Shown here: positions 56,098-64,000 of the stretch, piece by piece
Numbering within the stretch: the stretch's first letter is position 1
Layout of the letters: the number at the start of each line of letters is the position of its first letter
Source of the DNA: Bacteroidota bacterium
GTDB taxonomy: Bacteria; Bacteroidota; Bacteroidia; B-17B0; Aurantibacillaceae
Assembly: GCA_016194985.1 (NCBI GenBank)
Contig: JACQAK010000039.1
Coordinates: forward strand, 1 to 64,000
Length of the DNA: 64,000 bases
Direction: 5' to 3'
Program-made: the position numbers and the translations under genes
Notes under the pieces: model-generated
What the model was told of the DNA's origin: nothing
What the model saw: the letters and a program-made list of their open reading frames with translations, nothing else
The model's database searches: none

Positions 56098-57567
56098 TTA
56101 AAACTTCAAATAAGGCATTAAACCATGCAATCCGCCTTCACGGCCAAATCCACTTTCTTTATAGCCTCCAAACGGAGATGTTGGATCGAACTTATTATAG
56201 GTATTAGCCCAAACCACCCCGGCACGCAATTTAGAAGTCATATTAAAAATACGGGAGCCTTTATCGGTCCATACGCCGGCACTTAAACCATAAGGAATAT
56301 TGTTGGCTTTTTCAATCACCTCTTCAATGGTTCTGAATGTTTGAACCGCTAATACGGGTCCAAAAATTTCTTCCTGAGAAATGCGGTGTGATTGAGAGGT
56401 GTTTAAAAATAAGGTTGGGCGAACAAAGAATCCTTTTTTAGGAATAGAGCAAGAGCTTTGATACATCTCAGCTCCATCGTTTACCCCAATTTTTAAATAC
56501 TCATTGATTTTATTCAATTGCATTTTAGAATTGATAGCACCGATGTCTGTATTTTTATCTAAAGGATCACCAACAATTAACGTTTCTAATCGGTCTTTTA
56601 ATTTGCGGATCACTTCATCGGCAACGCTTTCCTGAACAAATAAACGGGATCCTGCACAACATACATGTCCCTGATTAAAGAAGATACCATTTACAATTCC
56701 TTCTACAGCCTGATTAATGGGAGCATCTTCAAAAATAATGTTAGCTGCTTTTCCACCTAACTCAAGCGTTAATTTTTTATCTGTTCCGGCAATGGCTTTC
56801 TGGATCCATTTACCAACGTTTGTGCTGCCGGTAAAGGCTATTTTATTAATGTCTTTGTGATTCACCATAGAAGCACCAACCGGGCCATGGCCTGTAATGA
56901 TATTAACAACACCATCCGGCAATCCGCTTTCCTGAATAATTTCGGCAAGCTTCAATGCGGTTAAAGAGGTGGTTTCAGCTGGCTTCAATACAACCGTATT
57001 TCCTGTGGCCAAAGCCGGCGCAATTTTCCAGGCAGCCATGAGTAATGGAAAATTCCATGGGATCACTTGCCCTGCAACGCCTAAGGATTTTGGATGACGG
57101 TTAGGAAACGCATATTCTAATTTATCGGCCCAGCCGGCATAATAGAAAAAGTGATTGGCTGCTAAAGGCACATCAATATCACGGCTTTCACGAATGGATT
57201 TTCCACCATCCATGGTTTCAATAACAGATAGTTCACGGGCTCGCTCCTGAATTAAACGCGCTATACGGTAAATGTATTTAGCACGTTCTTTCGCCGGCAT
57301 TTTGCTCCATGTTTTATCATAGGCACCACGAGCTGCTTTCACAGCAGTATCTACATCTTTATCATTAGCCTCTGCAATGCTCGAAATTTTTTCTTCGGTA
57401 GCAGGATTAATAGTATCGAAATATTTACCTGAATTTGGTTTTACAAATTTACCATTGATAAACAACTCATATTGTTTTTGTAAACGGATATGATCGGTTG
57501 CTTCCGGTGACGGCGCATATTTCCAATCGGTAAAGTATTCTAATTTTTTAGCTTCTTTTTTTGCCAT
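56098..57567 (-). CDS. Aldehyde dehydrogenase next to deoC
   Basis: 489 residues from ATG 57567; an ATG at 57606 would add 13 residues with no likeness. It is a full ALDH: the catalytic Glu is in LTLELGGKAANI, the nucleophile Cys in NQGHVCCAGSRLFV, and the NAD-binding PWNFPLLMAAWK, GSTNVGKWIQKAI are present; the C-terminus ends SGFGREGGLHGLMPYLKF. It begins with a short extra N-terminal segment (YFTDWKYAPSPEATDHIRLQ) seen in the deoC-linked group. It may oxidise acetaldehyde produced by DeoC, giving acetate; the short ALDH-like protein at 54.5-55.4 kb is the probable partner. The alternative, a 2-aminomuconate semialdehyde role in the kynurenine route, is less supported. Confidence 0.88.
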   Translation of the reverse strand: MAKKEAKKLEYFTDWKYAPSPEATDHIRLQKQYELFINGKFVKPNSGKYFDTINPATEEKISSIAEANDKDVDTAVKAARGAYDKTWSKMPAKERAKYIYRIARLIQERARELSVIETMDGGKSIRESRDIDVPLAANHFFYYAGWADKLEYAFPNRHPKSLGVAGQVIPWNFPLLMAAWKIAPALATGNTVVLKPAETTSLTALKLAEIIQESGLPDGVVNIITGHGPVGASMVNHKDINKIAFTGSTNVGKWIQKAIAGTDKKLTLELGGKAANIIFEDAPINQAVEGIVNGIFFNQGHVCCAGSRLFVQESVADEVIRKLKDRLETLIVGDPLDKNTDIGAINSKMQLNKINEYLKIGVNDGAEMYQSSCSIPKKGFFVRPTLFLNTSQSHRISQEEIFGPVLAVQTFRTIEEVIEKANNIPYGLSAGVWTDKGSRIFNMTSKLRAGVVWANTYNKFDPTSPFGGYKESGFGREGGLHGLMPYLKF

Positions 57568-57619
57568 TTTTTGTTTTGTTTTTGAACGCAAAAGATTAAT
57601 ATTCAAGCGAATAAAAAAA

Positions 57620-58363
57620 TTAATTTACACGTTTAATTTCATACTTATAGTTAGTCGTTTTAGCTATCCAGCTTCCATGGCCATTTATTGTTTGGGTTGA
57701 AGTTAAGCCTCCACCAATGGTCAAGATAAAAGTTGAATTTAAAGGAATAGATAAAAGTTCAGGGGCTTTAATTGTGTCTACAATAGTATGTGATAATGGA
57801 GGATAACTAATTTGAGTATACATTTTAATAAACGGATAAACATATCCGTCTTGATCAGATAATATAATTGAAGAACTCCGTTGTGGATTTATAATCTTTA
57901 TAGGAATTCCAATATTAGCATCAAATGTTAGAGGAACTATAGTTGAATCACCATCAATAGTAAAAATTGAAAGGGAATCATTATATTGAAAATTTCCAAA
58001 GTCAGAAGATATAATATTCCAAGACGACTTGTTAATCAGCTTTAAAAAATTTGGAGATGAATTTACTTGACCAGAAAAACTATTATTTATATCTGAAACA
58101 TAGCCGTTATAATTTGTACTTGTAAAAGGAAGCCAAGGATTGTTTGTGTAGGTCGTTTCCGTATAGAGACCATTAAACAAAAAACTAGTATCAAATGTGC
58201 CCCCAGAATTTTTTGTCATTATAAGATAGGTATGCAAATTGCAGTCATATGCTAAAGGTTGTGCATTATTAACAATCGGGGTTTCTGCAGGCGAAGAAGA
58301 CTTTTTCTTACATGCGAAAACAATCATAAACAAAAAAAATGGTAAGTAACTTTTAAATCTCAT
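57620..58363 (-). CDS. Lipoprotein of unknown function between deoC and ALDH
   Basis: 247 residues. Lipoprotein signal (LPFFLFMIVFACKKKSSS) and a low-complexity linker, then a mostly beta-rich domain without motifs I recognise (YDCNLHTYLIMTKNSGGTFD, SSSIILSDQDGYVYPFIKMY, ILTIGGGLTSTQTINGHGSW). It should be outer-membrane or periplasmic. It is 17 bases downstream of deoC, so in the same transcript, yet has no obvious link with deoxyribose metabolism. It ends 13 bases before the ALDH leader; function unknown. Confidence 0.6.
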   Translation of the reverse strand: MRFKSYLPFFLFMIVFACKKKSSSPAETPIVNNAQPLAYDCNLHTYLIMTKNSGGTFDTSFLFNGLYTETTYTNNPWLPFTSTNYNGYVSDINNSFSGQVNSSPNFLKLINKSSWNIISSDFGNFQYNDSLSIFTIDGDSTIVPLTFDANIGIPIKIINPQRSSSIILSDQDGYVYPFIKMYTQISYPPLSHTIVDTIKAPELLSIPLNSTFILTIGGGLTSTQTINGHGSWIAKTTNYKYEIKRVN

Positions 58364-58380
58364 ATTGTAATTTTTAGGTT

Positions 58381-59283
58381 TTAATCCACTGAAATATAAT
58401 CTTTACTATAATATACACCTTTAGCTTCTTTTTCTAATTGCAGGATCAGATCATTGGCTAAAGAGCTTGCTCCAAAACGGAACCACTTATTATCCAGCCA
58501 GGCACTGCCTACAGTTTCGTGTAACATCACTAAGTATTGTAAGGCGCCTTTTGCCGTGCTGATACCACCGGCAGGTTTCATCCCCACCATGATCCCCGTT
58601 TTATAATAATAATCTTTTATAGCATCTAGCATCACCAGGGTAACAGGCATGGTTGCTGCTACTCCGATTTTACCGGTAGATGTTTTAATAAAATCCGCTC
58701 CTGCATAAATAGCTATATCGCTTGCGCGGCGAACATTATCTAAAGTAGAGATCTCTCCGGTTTCGAAAATAACTTTCAGGCGGGCATTGTATTTATGTGT
58801 CAGATCTTTGATAGCAGCAATTTCATCAAATACAAAATTATAGTTCCCTTTCAAAAACTCACCACGACTAATTACCATATCAATCTCGTCAGCACCATTA
58901 TCCAAAGCAAATTTGGTATCCAGTAATTTGATTTGCATGGTGGAATTACCGCTTGGAAACGCTGTTGATACCGAAGCAACTTTTACCTGACTCCCTTTTA
59001 ACGCATCTTTGGCTGTTTTTACCATCGTGGGATACACACACACGGCTGCTGTTGTTGGCAAGTCGGGCAAAGCAATATGCGGATGCATGGCTTTGTAACA
59101 CATTTGAATTACTTTTCCTTCAGTATCTTTTCCTTCCAGCGTTGTTAAATCTATCATGTTCAGTGCAAGTTTCAAAGCCTGCACTTTACTTCCTTTTTTA
59201 ATACTGCGTGTATTAAAACGAGCCACTCTTTCCTCTATTCCTACTTGATCAATAGTTGGGCTGTTTCTAAAATCGTATGCCAT
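58381..59283 (-). CDS. deoC: Deoxyribose-phosphate aldolase
   Basis: 300 residues, the long form. The class I aldolase signature is visible: DEIDMVISRGEFL, LKVIFETGEIS, the Schiff-base lysine in ADFIKTSTGKIGVAAT and the second active-site lysine in MKPAGGISTAKGALQYL. It splits 2-deoxyribose-5-phosphate into acetaldehyde and glyceraldehyde-3-phosphate. The two ALDH genes downstream would oxidise the acetaldehyde. It is the first gene of the deoC-lipoprotein-ALDH group; the start at ATG 59283 fits the family N-terminus. No deoR/deoK was seen. Confidence 0.94.
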   Translation of the reverse strand: MAYDFRNSPTIDQVGIEERVARFNTRSIKKGSKVQALKLALNMIDLTTLEGKDTEGKVIQMCYKAMHPHIALPDLPTTAAVCVYPTMVKTAKDALKGSQVKVASVSTAFPSGNSTMQIKLLDTKFALDNGADEIDMVISRGEFLKGNYNFVFDEIAAIKDLTHKYNARLKVIFETGEISTLDNVRRASDIAIYAGADFIKTSTGKIGVAATMPVTLVMLDAIKDYYYKTGIMVGMKPAGGISTAKGALQYLVMLHETVGSAWLDNKWFRFGASSLANDLILQLEKEAKGVYYSKDYISVD

Positions 59284-59478
59284 GTTAATGTTTATTAAAA
59301 CAGGTTATTTAGGTCAAAAGTAAGATATTTAATTGTATTTTTAAATTCTAAATTTGGAAGATCCGGAGTTGTTAAAATAACGTAGTTCCTTTTGAAATAA
59401 TTGACATAAATGGATAGAGTTAGTTTAACAGAAATAGTGTAAAGCTGTTGACGGAGTTCTTCAAATAAGGAATATTTA

Positions 59479-60720
59479 ATGTTTGCACTTTGCGATAAAA
59501 TAATTTCGAAAAACAAATTGAAACCACACAGAAAGCTGTTTGGAAAATACAACTATTCCGCTTTCGAAGAAGTTAATGCTATTCCTGAAACAGATTGGAA
59601 CACCGCTATCAAAGATCATAACGTATTTTTGTCCTATGCTTACCTAGGCCTCATACACCAACAAAAAACAGAGAGCTTCCGCTTTCGATATGTGATTGTA
59701 TATAACCGTCAAACACCCATTGGCGTGTTATATTTTCAGATCAATGACTTTTCTGCTTCATTATTTGGGGAATTGATTTCTCAGCAAATAAGCGAACTGC
59801 AAAGTAAACGAGCCTCTGTTTTCCAAAAATACATTAAGCATAATGAGAACGAAACAATCATGCGCTTGGTAACCTGTGGCAACAATTTTATCAGTGGCGA
59901 ACATGGATTCTTTATCAATATCAATAACAAAAAAACAATTTTTAAAATTGTGGAAGGGGTAATTGATGCGGTAGCCCGAGAAGAAAAGCTAAGAGGAAAA
60001 ATATCCGCTATTTTAGTAAAAGACTTTTATGAAGAAGGCTTTGGCGATAAAGATTGTTGGTATTGTACAAAGTTTATTCATTTCAATGTAGAACCAAATA
60101 TGATTATTGATTTGCCGCAAGGCTTGTCAAACCTTTCAGACTACACAGCGCATTTCTCTAAAAAATACAGAAACAGGGCAAAGCATATTTTAAAAGCAAG
60201 TTCGACACTCACCAAAAAGAGATTGAGTCCGGCCGATGTGATCAAATATAACGATACAATGTATGAACTCTATACTCAGGTATTTAATCATGCTAAATTT
60301 AAGCTTGCGCATTTATCTAAGAATTACTTTAAGGATGTTGTCTCCACACAAGCCAATTTGTTTTACATAGATGCCTGGTTTAAAGATGAACAAATGGTAT
60401 CGTTTGCAAGCGGCTTTTATTTAACCAACGAAATTGAAGCACATTATATAGGGTTTAATTATGAACTCAATAAAGAATTTGATTTATATCAAACCATTCT
60501 TTACAGTTACATTGAAGAAGCAATAAGGGCAAATAAGCAAAGAATTAATTTGGGTCGTACGGCCTCCGAAATTAAAAGCACAGTTGGTGCAAAAGCACAT
60601 GAGCTTATCTGTTATATTAAGCCACAAAATACGGTATCAAAACTAATATTGAAACCCTTTATGCAGTTTTTGCAGCCAACCGATTGGGTTCCAAGAAACC
60701 CATTTAAAGATGAAGCATAA
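59479..60720 (+). CDS. GNAT-like (peptidoglycan-biosynthesis BioF2-type) acyltransferase
   Basis: 413 residues. The C-terminal half has the two-domain GNAT layout: YTAHFSKKYRNRAKHILKAS, a helical region, FYIDAWFKDEQMVSFASGFY, EIEAHYIGFNYELNKEFDLY and INLGRTASEIKSTVGAKAH. This is like the FemAB/BioF2-type acyltransferases. The N-terminal half (1-180) has a similar fold but is less conserved. No signal peptide. The donor is probably an aminoacyl- or acyl-CoA-type molecule; the acceptor is unknown. Transcribed divergently from deoC, alone, ending before a terminator. Confidence 0.65.
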   Translation: MFALCDKIISKNKLKPHRKLFGKYNYSAFEEVNAIPETDWNTAIKDHNVFLSYAYLGLIHQQKTESFRFRYVIVYNRQTPIGVLYFQINDFSASLFGELISQQISELQSKRASVFQKYIKHNENETIMRLVTCGNNFISGEHGFFININNKKTIFKIVEGVIDAVAREEKLRGKISAILVKDFYEEGFGDKDCWYCTKFIHFNVEPNMIIDLPQGLSNLSDYTAHFSKKYRNRAKHILKASSTLTKKRLSPADVIKYNDTMYELYTQVFNHAKFKLAHLSKNYFKDVVSTQANLFYIDAWFKDEQMVSFASGFYLTNEIEAHYIGFNYELNKEFDLYQTILYSYIEEAIRANKQRINLGRTASEIKSTVGAKAHELICYIKPQNTVSKLILKPFMQFLQPTDWVPRNPFKDEA

Positions 60721-60750
60721 AAAAAGCAGGAATTTAAATCCCTGCTTTTT
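60721..60750. terminator. Bidirectional terminator
   Basis: AAAAAGCAGG (60721-60730) and CCTGCTTTTT (60741-60750) with a palindromic ATTTAAAT loop. It lies directly after the GNAT gene and 20 bases before the end of the convergent small secreted protein gene. Confidence 0.88.
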
Positions 60751-60770
60751 GATTTCAATACGATATACAA

Positions 60771-61214
60771 TTAATCGTCTGTTGGATCCGGAGCCTTTTT
60801 AGCAGCCGCTTTTTTTGGCTTTATTTTTTTAGGCCATAACACATTAATTAATTCGTTATGTACAGTGATCATTGATTCGCTGATACCATTTACGATATCC
60901 ACATCTTTATTGGAGTTGTTTTTCCAGGTACGTAATACTTCTTCTTCGGTATTATCTTCTTTAATAATATAGAATTTAACTAATTTTTTCTGGCGTACTT
61001 CTGCTTTTCCGCTCCAGCAATTGGCTTTAGAGCCAATACGGGAAGTAATGATCACATCTGTATAAACACCATCTTCTACTTCGTCGGCACCACGTTCATC
61101 AAATTTCTGGGACCATTTATTGTAACAGGTCAATTCTCTTGGTTCTTCCGTTTGAGCCTGTACTTGAATTGTTGTTGAAGATATAGCAAATGCTAAAAGT
61201 AATTTTTTAATCAT
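60771..61214 (-). CDS. Small secreted protein with Lys-rich tail, unknown function
   Basis: 147 residues from ATG 61214, since MIKKLLLAFAISSTTIQVQA is a signal peptide; the frame is open to 61265 but adds no signal. Mature part: ELTCYNKWSQKFDERGADEV, then EDGVYTDVIITSRIGSKANC, with two cysteines (in TCYN and NCWS) that may form a disulfide. It ends in a Lys/Ala-rich tail (KKAAAKKAPDPTDD). No family is recognised. Probable periplasmic or surface protein; role unknown. Confidence 0.65.
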   Translation of the reverse strand: MIKKLLLAFAISSTTIQVQAQTEEPRELTCYNKWSQKFDERGADEVEDGVYTDVIITSRIGSKANCWSGKAEVRQKKLVKFYIIKEDNTEEEVLRTWKNNSNKDVDIVNGISESMITVHNELINVLWPKKIKPKKAAAKKAPDPTDD

Positions 61215-61337
61215 GGGTTTGTTTTTTCGAAACATAAATATATAATATATCACATGTAAAGGCAAATATTTTACGGCAATAATAAAAAATTATTTATATG
61301 AAGGCAGAATGATTTGAAAAAGAACTTGTTTTTTTGA

Positions 61338-63002
61338 TTACTTCACGATAATTAATTTAAATTTCTCTTTTTGATTTATAGATGAACTGTTTGCAAAAAG
61401 CTGACTGGATTTTTCATCTACACTGACATATTTCCCATTTGTTGCTTGCAAGGCGATAATATCGTTAGAGAGCTTTATTAACTTAAATAGTTCCCATGAG
61501 CCGGCATTTAATCTTGTGGCTGTCATTTCGCATTTATTATTAAGTTCGGTGGATATAAATTTATTGGCATGAGAATAGAGAAGTACATGTTCTTGATCCA
61601 ATTTTACCATTGAGAATGTTTCCCAAAGCCCTACATTATCTCTGTTAACTACTAAGGTATTATTTATGTTTTCGTCTGCGCAAACAAATTTTCGATTAAA
61701 AGAAGATTGTAAATTAAACGTTATTCGTTCATCCCATTTATGCTGAGCTTCAATTCGTATCAAAGAGCCTGTTTCTTGTTGTTTAGATTGAGCTTCTTTG
61801 GTTAGTTTTTCCATTAAAGAGGGTAGTAAGGGTATAGATTTAGCAATCTCATCTACCATAGTGTTTGAACTATTATTAAGGTAGTAATCAGCAACACCAA
61901 AAGGGAAAGTCTCAAAATTGCTAATATTACTTATTAAAATAACATAATTGGAACTATTTAGTTCCCCTATTATATCAAGGTCTTTTAGTGGGATGCCCGG
62001 CGCCTCATTTATAGGAAAGGATGTGGTTGAGAAGTAATACCAGTATTTTGAATCATCCGAAAGAATATATTTTAGAGCGTTTTGATCTTTGATTTGCCAG
62101 AAATAACTATCACCAATAATGATGGCTTTTGGACGGTAATTAGTTTTACTGGACTCTATAAATTGATGTCTGGGGTAAACATATTGTGCCTGACCTAAGC
62201 TGAATAATAGATTTAGAGGACCTTCGAAATCAGCGTCTGCACCTCTGGCGGTATCTGAAAATTCGACATCCAAAGGAGTATATTTTGGAATGGGTCTTGG
62301 TGTTGTTTTTTCGATATAATGCACTAATGTATCTTGCGCAATTGATGCACCATAAGTAGACCAATGAAATCCTGTTTTTGTAAACAAAGGATAAGGGCTG
62401 GTAGGTTTTAATTGCCTGAAGTAGGCACAGTAGTCAATAACCGGAATATTTCGTTTTTTGAAGCCTTCAATAAAATCTTTATAATCAGTCTGCGTTTTAG
62501 GAGGGCTATTTAAATAGGGTCTTGGAAGGTATTCCGGAATAACACTTTCTTTTGAAGGCGCTATTAGCACCAAAAAATGACCCCCATGTTTCTCCACTCC
62601 GTTTTTCAAAAACTCTATTTTATCAAGCGTTGCATTATTTTTTTCCGAACCATTATATGCAATTCCTAAGGTTCGTTTGGTAGAGCCCAAACTGAATATA
62701 AAATCGTCTTTCCCGGCAATATTATCAGAGATGCTAAGCTCATGAAAAAGCAGGTAGTTTATGCTGTTTTTCATTTTCACAAAAAAAGGTCTGAATCCAA
62801 AATCAAAATTTTCATAATCTTCAACCTGTTTTTGAAACGCCAGTGTTTTTACAGAATCAAGAGAAAAATGAGGACGTTCGGGTTTAATATATGCCCCTTT
62901 TAATTCAGATTCTTTAAATAGTTTAAAGCGTTGCTGGATAATAGGTACCCAAAGCACAGCAAAAAACATCACAAATAGTCCTATTTTAAAACCTTGCCGC
63001 AT
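61338..63002 (-). CDS. AlgJ/AlgX-like SGNH protein with C-terminal fascin-like beta-trefoil
   Basis: 554 residues. An N-terminal membrane helix is followed by the AlgJ/AlgX-type SGNH domain: DFGFRPFFVKMKN, then LVLIAPSKESVIPEYLP, FTKTGFHWSTYGASIAQD, and the Ser in AIIIGDSYFWQIKD. From about residue 425 a different domain begins with three similar units (LQSSFNRKFVCADENINNTL, LYSHANKFISTELNNKCEMT, LQATNGKYVSVDEKSSQLFA), the pattern of a fascin-like beta-trefoil; such domains often bind carbohydrate. AlgJ-type proteins transfer acetyl to exopolysaccharide together with the MBOAT protein AlgI, encoded 3 bases upstream on the same strand. The trefoil fusion is unusual. Confidence 0.8.
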   Translation of the reverse strand: MRQGFKIGLFVMFFAVLWVPIIQQRFKLFKESELKGAYIKPERPHFSLDSVKTLAFQKQVEDYENFDFGFRPFFVKMKNSINYLLFHELSISDNIAGKDDFIFSLGSTKRTLGIAYNGSEKNNATLDKIEFLKNGVEKHGGHFLVLIAPSKESVIPEYLPRPYLNSPPKTQTDYKDFIEGFKKRNIPVIDYCAYFRQLKPTSPYPLFTKTGFHWSTYGASIAQDTLVHYIEKTTPRPIPKYTPLDVEFSDTARGADADFEGPLNLLFSLGQAQYVYPRHQFIESSKTNYRPKAIIIGDSYFWQIKDQNALKYILSDDSKYWYYFSTTSFPINEAPGIPLKDLDIIGELNSSNYVILISNISNFETFPFGVADYYLNNSSNTMVDEIAKSIPLLPSLMEKLTKEAQSKQQETGSLIRIEAQHKWDERITFNLQSSFNRKFVCADENINNTLVVNRDNVGLWETFSMVKLDQEHVLLYSHANKFISTELNNKCEMTATRLNAGSWELFKLIKLSNDIIALQATNGKYVSVDEKSSQLFANSSSINQKEKFKLIIVK

Positions 63003-63005
63003 GGA

Positions 63006-64000
63006 TTAAAATTTAAAGTAGATAAAAGGATTAAAGTCGCTGGATGTTATCTCCCCAACACAAATACCTAAGCTAAGGATAATACATAAGATAGTTAAAA
63101 CAGTTCGCTTAAAACTAAAATTAAGAGGAGAGTCATCTGACTCTGTTATTTTTAATTTATAGAATAAAGGAATAAAGGATAGGATAACGGCTACCCCTAA
63201 AATGGAAAGCAAATGGTTAGAAAAAAAAGATTCTTTGAATGTGAAAGAAAACATTTTTTTAAAGAAACTCATTGCTTGTTGGATATTTTGAGAACGGAAT
63301 AGTACCCAACCAAGTGTAACGACAAAAAATGTAAATAATACACGAAAGAAGGCCCCTATTTTTGAGGTAAGCTTGAGAAGAAATAAGCGTTCTATTGCCA
63401 GAAAAAAACCATGATAAGCCCCCCATAAAATAAAGCTCCATTCGGCCCCATGCCAAAACCCCGAGATTAAAAAAACCACCCATAAATTAGTCCAATAGCC
63501 ATATCCGAGTACCCCGAAAAGTCAAAATAAATTTGCATGGTATAGGTAATAGCACCCATCCAGGACAATACAAAATCCAACTCATCGGCCTGTAAGGCAA
63601 AAATACGATCAGCTTCTTTACCTAATACATTAGCAATTAATACCTTTTTTGCTAATCCAATCGAAAAACGTAAAAATCCTAATAAGACTTCGTCAACATT
63701 AAATTTTTTATCTCTTCCCTGAATCTGGTCGGAAATTTCATTGTACCTAATAATTGGTCCTGCAATCAATTGAGGGAATAGTAATATGTACAATGCATAA
63801 TCTGATATTTTTTTCATAGGAGGCTTTACGCCCCGGTATACATCAATAATGAAACTTAATTGATGGAATGTAAAAAATGAAATACCTATCGGCAACGCAA
63901 TTCGTAATATGTGTATTGGATTTATACCTAACATACCAAAAAGAACATTGGCATTATCAATAAAGAAATTGGCATATTTAAAATATAATAAAAGGGATAG
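63006..64000 (-). pseudogene. algI: AlgI-like MBOAT O-acyltransferase, partial and with out-of-frame deletion
   Basis: The frame is open at the window edge (about 64000), so the start is outside. It reads LYFKYANFFIDNANVLFG, then LPIGISFFTFHQLSFIIDVY and FDFSGYSDMAIG, and then leaves frame at about 63490. Continuing in another frame, NLWVVFLISGFWHGAEWSFI, LWGAYHGFFLAIERL and the C-terminus follow to 63006. Between SDMAIG and NLWVVF normal AlgI has about 50-60 residues including the FRFPENFNYPY and RRWHISLS segments; these are absent. The catalytic His of GFWHGAEW is kept, the RRWH His is lost. A genuine deletion or a missing stretch in the assembly are equally possible. Confidence 0.85.

Noticed and set aside
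1-64000. tRNA, rRNA, CRISPR array, prophage or IS transposase
   Set aside because: None was found on either strand in the intergenic gaps; the only repeats are the short elements listed.

Overview
The window is AT-rich chromosomal DNA of a member of the Bacteroidota. The evidence is an alternative complex III operon joined to a caa3/aa3-type oxidase, type IX secretion C-terminal domains of both kinds (CHU_C/type B at about 9.77 kb, type A at about 38.8 kb), TAnnTTTG promoter boxes, Bacteroidota-type HutU and LeuRS, and a T9SS/TonB/SusC-like surface-protein style. Genus cannot be read from the sequence. No rRNA, tRNA, CRISPR array, phage or classical IS was seen.

Layout. 1-5.7 kb: the 3' end of feoB, a TPR glycosyltransferase-like membrane protein, cysQ, a small alpha/beta hydrolase, an enoyl-CoA hydratase and 3-hydroxyanthranilate dioxygenase. 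5.7-10 kb: a giant T9SS surface protein interrupted by one in-frame TGA. 10-11.2 kb: an AlkX/YcaQ-like winged-helix protein. 11.3-22.8 kb (minus strand): the respiratory operon actABCDEF-coxBA, with coxA carrying an out-of-frame internal deletion. 23-29.5 kb (minus): an orphan protein, ACMSD, a GDPD pseudogene, a DUF885 peptidase-like lipoprotein and urocanate hydratase. 29.5-34.2 kb: two paralogous histidine kinases either side of a DNA photolyase, then an OmpR-type regulator. 34.3-36.8 kb: an operon of two cytochrome lipoproteins with odd haem motifs, a DUF5777 beta-barrel and a YceI protein. 36.9-48.5 kb: an MFS exporter, a DUF2271 T9SS protein, a His-rich TonB receptor, CzcA-C-B efflux (czcC frameshifted) and ApbE. 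48.6-53.6 kb: a TPR protein, a HisKA_2 kinase and LeuRS carrying an in-frame palindromic element. 53.6-59.3 kb: an acyltransferase, then deoC with two aldehyde dehydrogenase genes, split by a GxxExxY gene bracketed by repeats. 59.5-64 kb: a GNAT-like protein, a small secreted protein, and an AlgJ-like/AlgI polysaccharide O-acetylation pair, with algI also carrying an out-of-frame deletion and running off the window.

How the parts connect. Respiration (ACIII plus oxidase), amino-acid catabolism (Trp via 3-hydroxyanthranilate and ACMSD; His via HutU), deoxyribose/aldehyde oxidation and divalent-metal export are the main themes. The most interesting signal is a 78-nt promoter region found twice, ungapped and about 74% identical by hand count. 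One copy lies in front of the cytochrome/DUF5777/YceI operon and one in front of the DUF2271 gene, next to a two-component system. It suggests one regulon covering a possible outer-membrane redox module and the metal/ApbE cluster.

Five genes are broken (two nonsense codons, three out-of-frame deletions). This is high for 64 kb and must be resolved as real decay or assembly error before any phenotype is inferred. All calls come from reading the sequence; no database search was run.
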